In this document: one piece after another, positions 42,149 to 48,912 of the stretch
How the letters are laid out: each line of letters opens with the position of its first letter
How positions within the stretch are numbered: the first letter of the stretch is position 1
Assembly (NCBI GenBank): GCA_026992735.1
Contig: JALWYO010000082.1
Coordinates: forward strand, 1 to 48,912
Reading direction: 5' to 3'
From: Deltaproteobacteria bacterium
GTDB lineage: Bacteria > Desulfobacterota > Dissulfuribacteria > Dissulfuribacterales > QOAL01
DNA length: 48,912 nucleotides
The notes under the pieces: generated by a model
Database searches by the model: none
Told to the model about the DNA's origin: nothing
Seen by the model: the letters and a program-made list of their open reading frames with translations, nothing else
Program-made: the position numbers and the translations under genes

Positions 42149-43221
42149 CAGACTTTGCAAAAGGCATGGCCCAAGGCCTGCTGTCAAAGATCAAAGACGC
42201 TTCATCAGGCAAGCCCATGTGCTTCATGGAGGTATGCGGCACGCATACCATGTCCATATTCCGCAGTGGCATCAGAAAACTGCTTCCCAGGGAAATCCGT
42301 CTTGTTTCCGGCCCTGGATGCCCTGTCTGCGTAACACCCGTGGGGGAAATCGACCAGATGATTGAGCTGTCCCTGCTGCCCGGAGTAATTACAGCCACCT
42401 TTGGAGACATATTAAGGGTACCAGGCAGCACATATAACCTGTCAGAAGCCAGGGCAAGGGGCGCTGAAATCAAGGTTGTATATTCTCCTGCAGATGCGCT
42501 GGAAATTGCGGAGAACAACCCTGACAAGAAGGTGGTATTCCTTGGCATAGGCTTTGAGACAACTGCTCCCTCTGTTGCAGCCACAATATTGCAGGCCCAC
42601 AGGAACAAGCTGAAAAACTTTATGGTATTTCCCAGCCACAAACTGATGCCGCCGGCCCTGGATGCGCTGCTTTCCGATCCTGAAATAGACATGGATGGCC
42701 TTATTTGCCCAGGGCATGTCAGTACCATAATAGGGGCCAGAGCCTTTGAACCTGTTGCTGAAAAATTTCAGATGCCTTGCGTTGTAACAGGCTTTGAGCC
42801 TCTGGATATCCTCCAGGGAATCTGTATGCTGGCGCAGCAGGTATCCAGGGGAGAGAACATGGTTGAAAATGCCTACCGACGCGCTGTCTCATGGGATGGC
42901 AACAGGAGGGCCAGAAAGATTATAGAAACGGTGTTCAAGCCTGCAGATGCCAGGTGGAGAGGCCTTGGCACAATAGCAAGAAGTGGACTGGAGATAAGAA
43001 AAAAATTCAGACAGCTTGATGCCAGAAGGCATTTCGGCACCAGGGAAAAGACCGTGCCTGAGCCGAAAGGATGCCAATGCGCCCAGATCATCAAGGGTAT
43101 GGCCCTGCCATCATCGTGTCCCATGTTTTCCAGTGCCTGTACACCCCTGACCCCGGTTGGGCCGTGCATGGTATCCAGCGAAGGCACCTGTGCGGCATAC
43201 TATAAGTATGGAGAATCATGA
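42145..43221 (+). CDS. hypD: Hydrogenase maturation protein HypD
   Basis: HypD is a 4Fe-4S protein that, with HypC, assembles the Fe(CN)2CO unit. The 358-residue length is normal. Conserved elements are FMEVCGTHTMSIFRSGI, SGPGCPVCVTPVGEID, FLGIGFETTAPSVA and GFEPLDILQG. C-terminal cysteines lie in GCQCAQIIKG, SCPMFSSACTPLTPVGPCM and EGTCAAYY. It overlaps hypC and hypE by ATGA at each end. Confidence 0.96.
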   Translation: MTDFAKGMAQGLLSKIKDASSGKPMCFMEVCGTHTMSIFRSGIRKLLPREIRLVSGPGCPVCVTPVGEIDQMIELSLLPGVITATFGDILRVPGSTYNLSEARARGAEIKVVYSPADALEIAENNPDKKVVFLGIGFETTAPSVAATILQAHRNKLKNFMVFPSHKLMPPALDALLSDPEIDMDGLICPGHVSTIIGARAFEPVAEKFQMPCVVTGFEPLDILQGICMLAQQVSRGENMVENAYRRAVSWDGNRRARKIIETVFKPADARWRGLGTIARSGLEIRKKFRQLDARRHFGTREKTVPEPKGCQCAQIIKGMALPSSCPMFSSACTPLTPVGPCMVSSEGTCAAYYKYGES

Positions 43222-44246
43222 AGGCATCAAGAGTGCTTATAGATCATGGAAGCGGAGGCTTGGCCACAAAGGAACTTATCGAAAAAATATTCCTGAAACG
43301 GCTGTCTAACCGCTACCTATCCAGATTGGAAGACAGCGCTGTACTGGACGGTAAATCCAGCGGCAGGATCGCCTTAACTACTGACAGTTACGTGGTGGAC
43401 CCGATATTTTTCCCAGGCGGTGACATAGGCTCCCTGTCTGTCCATGGAACCATAAATGATCTCGCCATGCAGGGGGCCAGGCCGGTTGCCCTGACACTGG
43501 GACTCATACTGGAAGAGGGGTTGCTGATGGAAGAACTGGAGCAGGTAGCCACCTCCATTGCGTCCGCATCTCTTGACGCAGGCGTACCTGTAGTGACAGC
43601 GGATACCAAGGTGGTTCCATGCGGCAAGGCCGACAAGATCTTTATCAATACCTCAGGAATAGGCATGGTGCCTGAGGGGATTTCCCTTGGGGCAGACCGG
43701 GCGCGTCCCGGAGACGTGGTGCTCGTCTCCGGTTTCATCGGAGATCACGGGGCAGCAATCATGACCTCCAGGGCAAACCTGTCATTTTCATCAGGTATAA
43801 ACAGCGATTCCGCACCGCTTCACAGGCTTGTGGAAAGGCTGCTGGACAGATGTCCTGGGAATGAGATGAGGCTTTTCAGAGATCCTACAAGGGGAGGGCT
43901 GGCCACTGTGCTGAACGAGATTGCCCAGGCTTCCAGGGTCAGGATCGCCATTGATGAAGGTGCCATCCCCGTCCGGGCAGAGGTTATCAGCATCTGTGAA
44001 CTTCTTGGCCTTGACCCGCTCTATCTTGCAAACGAAGGGAAACTCGTGACTGTTGCAGCAAGAGAATGCGCGGATCAGGCTCTGGAAGCCATGAAAGAGA
44101 CAGAAGAGGGGAAGCATGCAGCCATAATCGGCGAGATCATGGAGGTAAAAAAGGCCCCGGGCCCACGGGTAACAATCAAAACAGGCATAGGCGGAACCCG
44201 CATAGTCTCCATGCTGGCAGGAGAGCCACTGCCGAGGATATGCTGA
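43218..44246 (+). CDS. hypE: Carbamoyl dehydratase HypE
   Basis: HypE accepts the carbamoyl group from HypF on its C-terminal cysteine and dehydrates it with ATP to the thiocyanate used as cyanide donor. The 342-residue protein is of the PurM/SelD fold. It has an N-terminal LIDHGSGGLATKELIE, the ATP-binding DSYVVDPIFFPGGDIGSLSV and RDPTRGGLATVLNEIA. The C terminus ends PLPRIC, matching the required P-R-x-C tail. It overlaps hypD by ATGA. Confidence 0.96.
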   Translation: MKASRVLIDHGSGGLATKELIEKIFLKRLSNRYLSRLEDSAVLDGKSSGRIALTTDSYVVDPIFFPGGDIGSLSVHGTINDLAMQGARPVALTLGLILEEGLLMEELEQVATSIASASLDAGVPVVTADTKVVPCGKADKIFINTSGIGMVPEGISLGADRARPGDVVLVSGFIGDHGAAIMTSRANLSFSSGINSDSAPLHRLVERLLDRCPGNEMRLFRDPTRGGLATVLNEIAQASRVRIAIDEGAIPVRAEVISICELLGLDPLYLANEGKLVTVAARECADQALEAMKETEEGKHAAIIGEIMEVKKAPGPRVTIKTGIGGTRIVSMLAGEPLPRIC

Positions 44247-44252
44247 TACAAC

Positions 44253-44750
44253 ATGCATAATATTGGGGAAAAAAACGCTGCTGTAATAGGCATAGGTAAC
44301 CTTATCATGGGGGATGACGGGTTTGGAATCCATGTAATCCAGTACCTGGAGAAACATTTCCAGTTCCCTGAAGACGTGAATCTCGTGGACGGAGGCACTG
44401 CAGGCATCTACATGGCCCCTTTATTCGAGGCAACAGACAGGGCCATTGTGATAGATGTAATTGCCATGGACCTGGAGCCTGGCTCAATAGTCTGCCTTGG
44501 CCATGACGAGATGAGGGGAAGAATAACAAGCTCCAGCATGTCTCCACATCAAATCGGGGTGTTGGAGGTGCTGGAGATATGCAGGTTCAATGGCACAGCT
44601 CCCCGGAAGGTGGATTTTATATGCGTGGTGCCAGATAAAATTTTGCCATCAACCAGGCTTTCTCCTGCACTTTCTCCAATAACTGCCAAGGTGGCCCTCA
44701 TGGTAACAGATATCCTTAAACAGGAAGGATTTTCCATAGAGGATGCATGA
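44253..44750 (+). CDS. Hydrogenase maturation endopeptidase (HyaD/HybD family)
   Basis: This protease removes the C-terminal extension of the large subunit after nickel insertion. The 165-residue protein starts AAVIGIGNLIMGDDGFG, with the conserved acidic nickel-sensing region. It continues with LVDGGTAGIYMAPLFEA, RAIVIDVIAMDLEPG and SSSMSPHQIGVLEVLE (the conserved histidine). The target is very probably the large subunit at 34706, cleaved after the histidine of DPCIACAVH. It begins 7 bases after hypE and overlaps hypA by 8 bases. Unusually for a structural-operon protease, it lies within the hyp genes. Confidence 0.92.
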   Translation: MHNIGEKNAAVIGIGNLIMGDDGFGIHVIQYLEKHFQFPEDVNLVDGGTAGIYMAPLFEATDRAIVIDVIAMDLEPGSIVCLGHDEMRGRITSSSMSPHQIGVLEVLEICRFNGTAPRKVDFICVVPDKILPSTRLSPALSPITAKVALMVTDILKQEGFSIEDA

Positions 44751-45141
44751 AGTCAGCCTGGTACAGGGCCTCATGGAACAGGTCAGAAATATAGCCAGGA
44801 ATAACAGAGCCTCTGAAATAATCCGCATAAAGGTGCTCATTGGCCCCTTTTCAGGCGTGGTGATAGATTCATTTGAATTTGCCTTTGATGCGCTCAAGCA
44901 GGACGATGCCCTCTTCAGGCAGTGCATGCTGGAAATCCAGGCACCTGGGCCTGTATTCCAGTGCAGGAAATGCGGTGCAAAGACAGCAGGGCAGGGAAGG
45001 CAGGCTAATACTGTAGATCAGCCGGGTTCTGCCGTATTTTCCTGGCTTTCTCATGAAACAGCCTGTCCTGAATGCGGAGAGAAGGCACTAACTCCATCCG
45101 GAGGAGACGAGATACTGCTGATGCAGGTAGAAATGGAGTAG
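44743..45141 (+). CDS. hypA: Nickel metallochaperone HypA
   Basis: HypA delivers nickel to the hydrogenase large subunit with HypB. The 132-residue protein starts MHEVSLVQGLMEQV, with the nickel-binding Met-His-Glu terminus. It has a zinc site made of two C-x2-C pairs, FQCRKCGAK and TACPECGEK. A spacer between the pairs (about residues 72-108) is longer than in the classic short HypA. It overlaps the protease gene by 8 bases and is followed directly by hypB. Confidence 0.93.
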   Translation: MHEVSLVQGLMEQVRNIARNNRASEIIRIKVLIGPFSGVVIDSFEFAFDALKQDDALFRQCMLEIQAPGPVFQCRKCGAKTAGQGRQANTVDQPGSAVFSWLSHETACPECGEKALTPSGGDEILLMQVEME

Positions 45142-45143
45142 AT

Positions 45144-45848
45144 ATGTGTGATCAATGTGGATGCCAGGCAAACACGGCCCGTGGCAGGAAAGTCCTTGAC
45201 ATCAACAAAAGTCTCCTGGAAGAAAACCAGAAACTCGGTGAAGAGAACAGGAGGCATATCCAGGAGATGGGCGCTGTTGGCATCAACATCATAAGCAGTC
45301 CCGGCGCCGGCAAGACCACGCTCCTCGAAGCAACGGCAGATGCCGCAGCCGGACATTTTTCCTTCGGGGTCATAGAGGGCGATATAGAGACAGAACGTGA
45401 TGCCGAGAGGATCAGGAAGAAAGGCATTCCTGCCGTGCAGATCACCACCGGCGGGGCCTGCCACCTGGATGCACACCTGGTGCATGGAGGAATCCATCAG
45501 ATCCAGGATACGGCAGGCCCGGAAGGCCTGGATATTATCTTCATAGAAAACGTGGGGAACCTGGTCTGTCCTGCCACCTTCTACCTTGGAGAGCACCAAA
45601 GGATAGTAATGGTCTCCGTGCCGGAAGGCTCGGACAAGCCTGCCAAGTATCCCAGGGCATTCATTGGCTCTGACCTCTTCATTATCTCCAAGGCAGACCT
45701 GCTTCCATACTTTGATTTCTCCATGGAAGAAGCCTCTGAAGAGGCCAAAAGGCTGAACCCGGATATAAAGATCCTGACGGTTTCTGCTGTCACAGGAGAG
45801 GGAATGGAACATTGGCTGAGTTATCTCTCCGGCCTGCTGAACAGATAG
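45144..45848 (+). CDS. hypB: GTPase and nickel-insertion protein HypB
   Basis: HypB is a GTP-dependent nickel chaperone. I start at the ATG at 45144 because the N-terminal high-affinity metal site CDQCGC begins there; the longer frame from 45072 lies inside hypA. The 234-residue protein has the P-loop NIISSPGAGKTTLLEA, an EGDIETERDAERI segment, the GTPase-domain metal site TGGACHLDA, IENVGNLVCPATF and the guanine motif SKADLL. There is no long histidine-rich stretch, so nickel storage is not expected. It closes the hyp cluster. Confidence 0.95.
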   Translation: MCDQCGCQANTARGRKVLDINKSLLEENQKLGEENRRHIQEMGAVGINIISSPGAGKTTLLEATADAAAGHFSFGVIEGDIETERDAERIRKKGIPAVQITTGGACHLDAHLVHGGIHQIQDTAGPEGLDIIFIENVGNLVCPATFYLGEHQRIVMVSVPEGSDKPAKYPRAFIGSDLFIISKADLLPYFDFSMEEASEEAKRLNPDIKILTVSAVTGEGMEHWLSYLSGLLNR

Positions 45849-46063
45849 CCAGGTTACTGCTGCAGGGACCTTGCTGATTCACGTTGACAACATGCTTCAA
45901 CAGGATACTATGAGTAGAGTTTGTCTCCAGGTATCCTGATTTATACGTCTGTTTAGAGATTATCATCCCGGATCATGCCTTATCTACGCAGGCTTCACAT
46001 ACAATTTGCTGATATTTCATATAGCTTCAGGCCCTGATTAGGTGAATATCAACCAGAATTATC
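45849..46063. other. Spacer after hypB with a stem-loop
   Basis: This 215-base non-coding gap ends the hyp operon. It contains caggatac (45901-45908) and gtatcctg (45931-45938), exact reverse complements around a 22-base loop. No T-tract follows, so it is at best a weak terminator or an operator. A promoter for the next gene probably lies here but is not evident. Confidence 0.4.
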
Positions 46064-46609
46064 ATGAAACTTCTTCCTGAAAGCGGTCTAAAACGTCAGG
46101 TACTCTTTTACATAGTCTTTATAGGCATTGTATTTCTGACCATGGCCATAGAGATGACCTTTTTTCTTCATGGCGACCGGGTGCTTGGCCTGATCTCATC
46201 TTGCAACGATCCCAAGGTGACCAATGATGCTGTTCAACTTATTCAGCTTAAGGTAGAAATCATGCTCCTTAATCTACTGCTGTCCATAGGGCTGGTCATG
46301 CTTTTGTTCACTAAACGGATTATGATACCGCTCAGCAACATTATAAAGGCTACCAGGTCCATCAGTGATGGCGACCTGTCAGCTACTGTGCCTATACATA
46401 CCAGGGACGAACTTGGAGAATTATCAGGCCATATCAATGATCTAGCAGCCAACTATCAAGAACTGATACTTCTTTGCCGATCCATGACCAGACAGGCCCG
46501 CGATGCCCTCCAGGACGCTGGACAAGAATGCCAGACAGACAGGGCCATTACAGTTCTTGACGAAATGGACAACATCCTTGGCGAGTTCGGACGCAATTTT
46601 TACAGATAG
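46064..46609 (+). CDS. Two-helix membrane protein with HAMP domain and no output domain
   Basis: The 181-residue protein has membrane helices at about 13-35 (VLFYIVFIGIVFLTMAIEM) and 68-88 (IMLLNLLLSIGLVMLLF), with a short periplasmic loop between. A HAMP domain follows (about 90-142, with IMIPLSNIIKATRSISDGDLS and DELGELSGHIND), then a short helical tail of about 38 residues containing one Cys. It looks like the sensor half of a chemoreceptor or kinase without an output module. It lies two bases upstream of a TSUP permease, so it may modulate or pair with that transporter. It could also be a truncated receptor. No strong ribosome site is visible. Confidence 0.72.
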   Translation: MKLLPESGLKRQVLFYIVFIGIVFLTMAIEMTFFLHGDRVLGLISSCNDPKVTNDAVQLIQLKVEIMLLNLLLSIGLVMLLFTKRIMIPLSNIIKATRSISDGDLSATVPIHTRDELGELSGHINDLAANYQELILLCRSMTRQARDALQDAGQECQTDRAITVLDEMDNILGEFGRNFYR

Positions 46610-46611
46610 CC

Positions 46612-47367
46612 ATGCTTGAATACTGGATCATGTTTCCGGCTGGCCTGGTTATCTCAACTTTGGCCATGTTTTCCGGGCTTGGAGGCGGCGTCTTCTGGAT
46701 GCCATTTCTGCTCTCTGTCACGGGCCTGTCACCACATCAGGCAGTTGTAACAACACTGCTGATACAGCTTTTCGGACAGGGCAGCGCTACCGTCGCCAAT
46801 CACAACAACAAATTTATAGACTGGAAACTGGTCATCATGCAGGCAAAAGCAGGAGCTCCAGCAGCTGCAGCCGGAGCTGTTCTGTCCATGTACATGCAAC
46901 CTGTAATGATCAAGTTTCTACTCGGGATCGTCATCTTCTTTATCGCATACGTCTTTCTGCGTGGTGATGACTTTTTTGAAAAGGGCGGCGAGCATGCAGA
47001 TATGAAGGCAGCGATCAAAGGCCGGCCAATAACCACAGCAGGCGGAATACTTACAGGATTTCTTGGAATAGGAGTAGGGGATTGGTTAGTGCCATTCTTC
47101 AACAAACAATGCCACCTCTCAATGGTACGTTCAGTATCCACTGCTATTGCCCTTATGATGCTTCTATCTGCCTCGGCCCTGACCACGTATCTGAACCTTG
47201 GCGCAAAAATTCCATGGAGCATAACACTGCCGGGTATCGCTGGCGTCATTGCAGGTGCCCAGATAGGAGCACGGCTGCTCAAAACCGTATCAGAAGTCCG
47301 CTTTAAAGAAATTTTTGTGCTCATGCTGGTATTTCTTGCAACACATGTTACATTTAATGCCTTCTAA
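46612..47367 (+). CDS. TSUP-family (TauE/SafE) membrane permease
   Basis: The 251-residue protein has about eight membrane segments and the TSUP repeat feel: FSGLGGGVFWMPFLL and SPHQAVVTTLLIQLFGQGSA in the first half, GFLGIGVGDWLVPF and VRSVSTAIALMMLLSASAL in the second. This family moves sulfite, sulfoacetate, taurine-derived or other organosulfur anions, and the substrate here cannot be read. It follows the HAMP protein with a two-base gap and precedes the exosortase genes. In an organism with SulP and hydrogenase it may export sulfite or thiosulfate-type anions; this is an inference. Confidence 0.85.
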   Translation: MLEYWIMFPAGLVISTLAMFSGLGGGVFWMPFLLSVTGLSPHQAVVTTLLIQLFGQGSATVANHNNKFIDWKLVIMQAKAGAPAAAAGAVLSMYMQPVMIKFLLGIVIFFIAYVFLRGDDFFEKGGEHADMKAAIKGRPITTAGGILTGFLGIGVGDWLVPFFNKQCHLSMVRSVSTAIALMMLLSASALTTYLNLGAKIPWSITLPGIAGVIAGAQIGARLLKTVSEVRFKEIFVLMLVFLATHVTFNAF

Positions 47368-47436
47368 CCATGCCCTATAGAAGGGACAATAAGCAGAAAA
47401 ACCAACCTGAAATAACAATCTTCATCAATCATAGGC

Positions 47437-47958
47437 ATGACAAAAAACGCTGCCTTGGACAAGAAAACCATTATCCGCTTCATACTGGTCTATCTGGCAC
47501 TAATCGGCGCCATGGAGATATTTCTTGGACTTCATTTCTTCCAGAGAATAATAGACCTGAACGGCATTTATTCCAGCACTACCGCCTGGTTTTCCGCTAA
47601 ACTGCTTACAGCAGTGGGCATAGATGTGTGGCATAAAGGCCCCCTGCTCCACCTGCCAGGCAGAACTTTAAGAATAGCCTTTGGGTGCAATGGCCTAGAA
47701 GCTGTGGTGATCTACGGCAGCGCCGTTTTGGCGTTTCCAGCTTCCTGGAAGTATAAGATTAAAGGTCTTGTTTATGGACTGGTCTCCATGCAGCTGCTGA
47801 ATCTCATCAGGATAGCTGCCCTTGGCTATACGGCAGTACATTTCCCCAAATGGTTTGACTACGTACATTACTACGTTGCCCAAGGGCTCATGATAGCCGT
47901 TGCCCTTGGTATATTCGTGTTCTGGCTAAGGGGCATAGAAAGTGCCAAGGCCTCATAG
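47437..47958 (+). CDS. xrtH: Exosortase H-like membrane transpeptidase
   Basis: Exosortases cut a C-terminal sorting signal from exported proteins and join them to a surface carrier. The 173-residue protein is multi-spanning and has the catalytic triad context of the family. The cysteine is in RIAFGCNGLEAVVIYGSA (near residue 87), the arginine in QLLNLIRIAALGY (near 122), and the histidine in FDYVHYYVAQG (near 143). Small size and the FGCNGLEA motif fit the XrtH branch. It overlaps the next gene by 17 bases; that product resembles the membrane protein that accompanies exosortase H. No protein in the window ends with the IPTLxxWG-type signal expected for this branch. Confidence 0.82.
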   Translation: MTKNAALDKKTIIRFILVYLALIGAMEIFLGLHFFQRIIDLNGIYSSTTAWFSAKLLTAVGIDVWHKGPLLHLPGRTLRIAFGCNGLEAVVIYGSAVLAFPASWKYKIKGLVYGLVSMQLLNLIRIAALGYTAVHFPKWFDYVHYYVAQGLMIAVALGIFVFWLRGIESAKAS

Positions 47959-48556
47959 ACTCTCTACTGCTGCAAGAGCGGTGCTGGTCTTCTGCCTGGT
48001 CTACCTGCCGATCCTGGCAGGCTGGATAGCATTCAAACACTACTATACGCATCCTCTGGCATGTACTGGCGCAAAGCTTGCCGCCCTGAGCACAGATGCC
48101 GAACTGGCTCACTGTCATTATTCCAAAGGCAGTGTTAACGCCACGTTCGTAAGGATAGTAGTTACCCCTGCCGGGGTATACCCGGCCCGCTCAGGCGTGG
48201 TGCTGGATGACAACCGCTATACATTCAACGTACCTATTACGCTGGCGATGCTCATTGTAACCACTGTGCTCATGAGGATTTCCTGGCGTGCATGGAGCAA
48301 GGCACTGGCTGCACTGATACTGGGGCACCTGCTCTATACCTATGCATGTTTTCTGTTCCAACTGGGCTTCTTCAAGGCCAGGATAGGAGGAGTCATCTAT
48401 TCTTCTACTCCACCAGTTGCAGTACAGCTGTTCTGGGATTTTTGCAGAAGCATGCTGATCCGTTTTGAGCCGTTTCTAATTCTTGCCGTACTCATCTTGG
48501 TGCACAGCCTGACTACTGCAAAAAATAAAGCCGGAGAGGCTGAAACTTCCAAATAA
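47942..48556 (+). CDS. Exosortase H-associated membrane protein
   Basis: The 204-residue protein starts with a GTG inside the end of the exosortase gene. It has a signal-like first helix (VLVFCLVYLPILAGWIAF), a periplasmic region of about 65 residues with two cysteines (PLACTG, ELAHCHY), and three further membrane helices (about 95-112, 120-145 and 170-190). The layout and coupling match the small partner protein found beside exosortase H, whose role is not established. The lysine-rich end (TTAKNKAGEAETSK) is cytoplasmic. A terminator for the opposing rRNA operon lies just beyond. Confidence 0.68.
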   Translation: MPRPHRLSTAARAVLVFCLVYLPILAGWIAFKHYYTHPLACTGAKLAALSTDAELAHCHYSKGSVNATFVRIVVTPAGVYPARSGVVLDDNRYTFNVPITLAMLIVTTVLMRISWRAWSKALAALILGHLLYTYACFLFQLGFFKARIGGVIYSSTPPVAVQLFWDFCRSMLIRFEPFLILAVLILVHSLTTAKNKAGEAETSK

Positions 48557-48593
48557 TATCCGGGGAAATACAAGACGAAGTGATAAATAAAAA

Positions 48594-48625
48594 AAGCCCC
48601 TGTAAACATCAAGTTACAAGGGCTT
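48594..48625 (-). terminator. Rho-independent terminator of the rRNA operon
   Basis: Read on the minus strand, aagcccttgtaa pairs with tttacaggggctt across a short loop, and the hairpin is followed by a run of seven T. It lies 11 bases beyond the 3' end of the 5S rRNA, exactly where an rrn terminator is expected. On the + strand it has only a weak T-rich follow-up, so it may also slow + strand transcripts from the exosortase genes. Confidence 0.85.
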
Positions 48626-48635
48626 GAAAAATTAA

Positions 48636-48752
<117 letters not shown>

Positions 48753-48823
48753 ACTCTTTTTATATATAAAATATAAATATGGGCTTCTTCGAATCCGTTA
48801 GTCTTTTTGGAAACAGAAATAAT

Positions 48824-48912
48824 TTGGTCAAGCCTCACGCCCTATTAGTATCGGTCAGCTTAGACTGTCGCCAGTCTTACACCTCCGACCTATTAACCTT
48901 GTGTTCTCCAAG
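48824..48912 (-). rRNA. rrl: 23S ribosomal RNA, 3' end (cut by the window edge)
   Basis: On the minus strand the sequence contains the conserved 3'-terminal region of 23S rRNA: aggtgtaagactgg, cagtctaagctgaccgatac and taatagggcgtgaggcttga. The exact 3' end is estimated at about 48824. The rest of the gene lies outside the window to the right. Confidence 0.93.

Noticed and set aside
48753-48823. tRNA in the 23S-5S spacer
   Set aside because: The spacer is short and AT-rich and shows no cloverleaf or conserved T-loop sequence.

Overview
The window reads as bacterial chromosome from a Gram-negative, hydrogen- and sulfur-active organism. My best guess is a Desulfobacterota (deltaproteobacterial) relative. 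The grounds are an outer-membrane polysaccharide exporter, a Tat-exported periplasmic [NiFe] hydrogenase with its full maturation set, SulP and TSUP anion transporters, squalene-hopene cyclase and an exosortase H pair. Only the 3' end of a 23S rRNA and a complete 5S rRNA are present, so the lineage cannot be settled here.

Layout. 0.4-9.9 kb (+): an AT-rich exopolysaccharide (EPS) cluster with a FecR-like exported protein, a Wza-type lipoprotein, an O-antigen-ligase-like protein, a PHP tyrosine phosphatase, a BY-kinase/chain-length protein, a membrane-anchored TPR protein and a membrane-anchored J-domain protein. 9.9-11.0 kb: a decayed zone holding a SiaC-like and a STAS-domain pseudogene, a 108-bp MITE-like insertion with an 8-bp target duplication, and dispersed repeats. 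11.0-25.3 kb (-): ten tightly packed genes, transcribed glgP-zwf-pgl-edd-eda-pta-thioesterase-pyk-ackA-pgm, which encode most of a glycogen to Entner-Doudoroff to acetate/ATP route. 25.3-26.7 kb (-): a ferredoxin/oxidoreductase remnant and a frameshifted exported protein. 27.0-32.6 kb (-): a DUF434-like gene, then argC, ade and shc. 32.6-33.6 kb: about 1 kb without a convincing gene but rich in inverted repeats. 33.6-45.8 kb (+): hydrogenase small subunit, large subunit and cytochrome b, a SulP transporter, then hypF-hypC-hypD-hypE-protease-hypA-hypB. 46.1-48.6 kb (+): a HAMP-only membrane protein, a TSUP permease, exosortase H and its partner. The right edge (-) is the end of an rRNA operon with its terminator.

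How the genes fit together. GlgP and Pgm would turn stored glucan into glucose-6-phosphate. Zwf, Pgl, Edd and Eda oxidise and split it to pyruvate and glyceraldehyde-3-phosphate. Pyk, Pta and AckA give ATP and acetate. The hydrogenase would feed electrons from periplasmic H2 into the membrane through its cytochrome b, and the Hyp proteins and the protease build its NiFe site. The EPS genes and the exosortase pair both concern the cell surface.

Most unusual signals: two copies of a hairpin element with a compensatory base change in the stem (1199-1284 and 32921-33027); the MITE with an intact target duplication; three or four freshly decayed genes visible by frame; a SulP transporter with a large soluble insertion carrying a CxxCH haem-type motif, sited between hydrogenase structural and maturation genes; and adenine deaminase placed directly behind squalene-hopene cyclase. 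No CRISPR array, tRNA, integrase or intact transposase was found.
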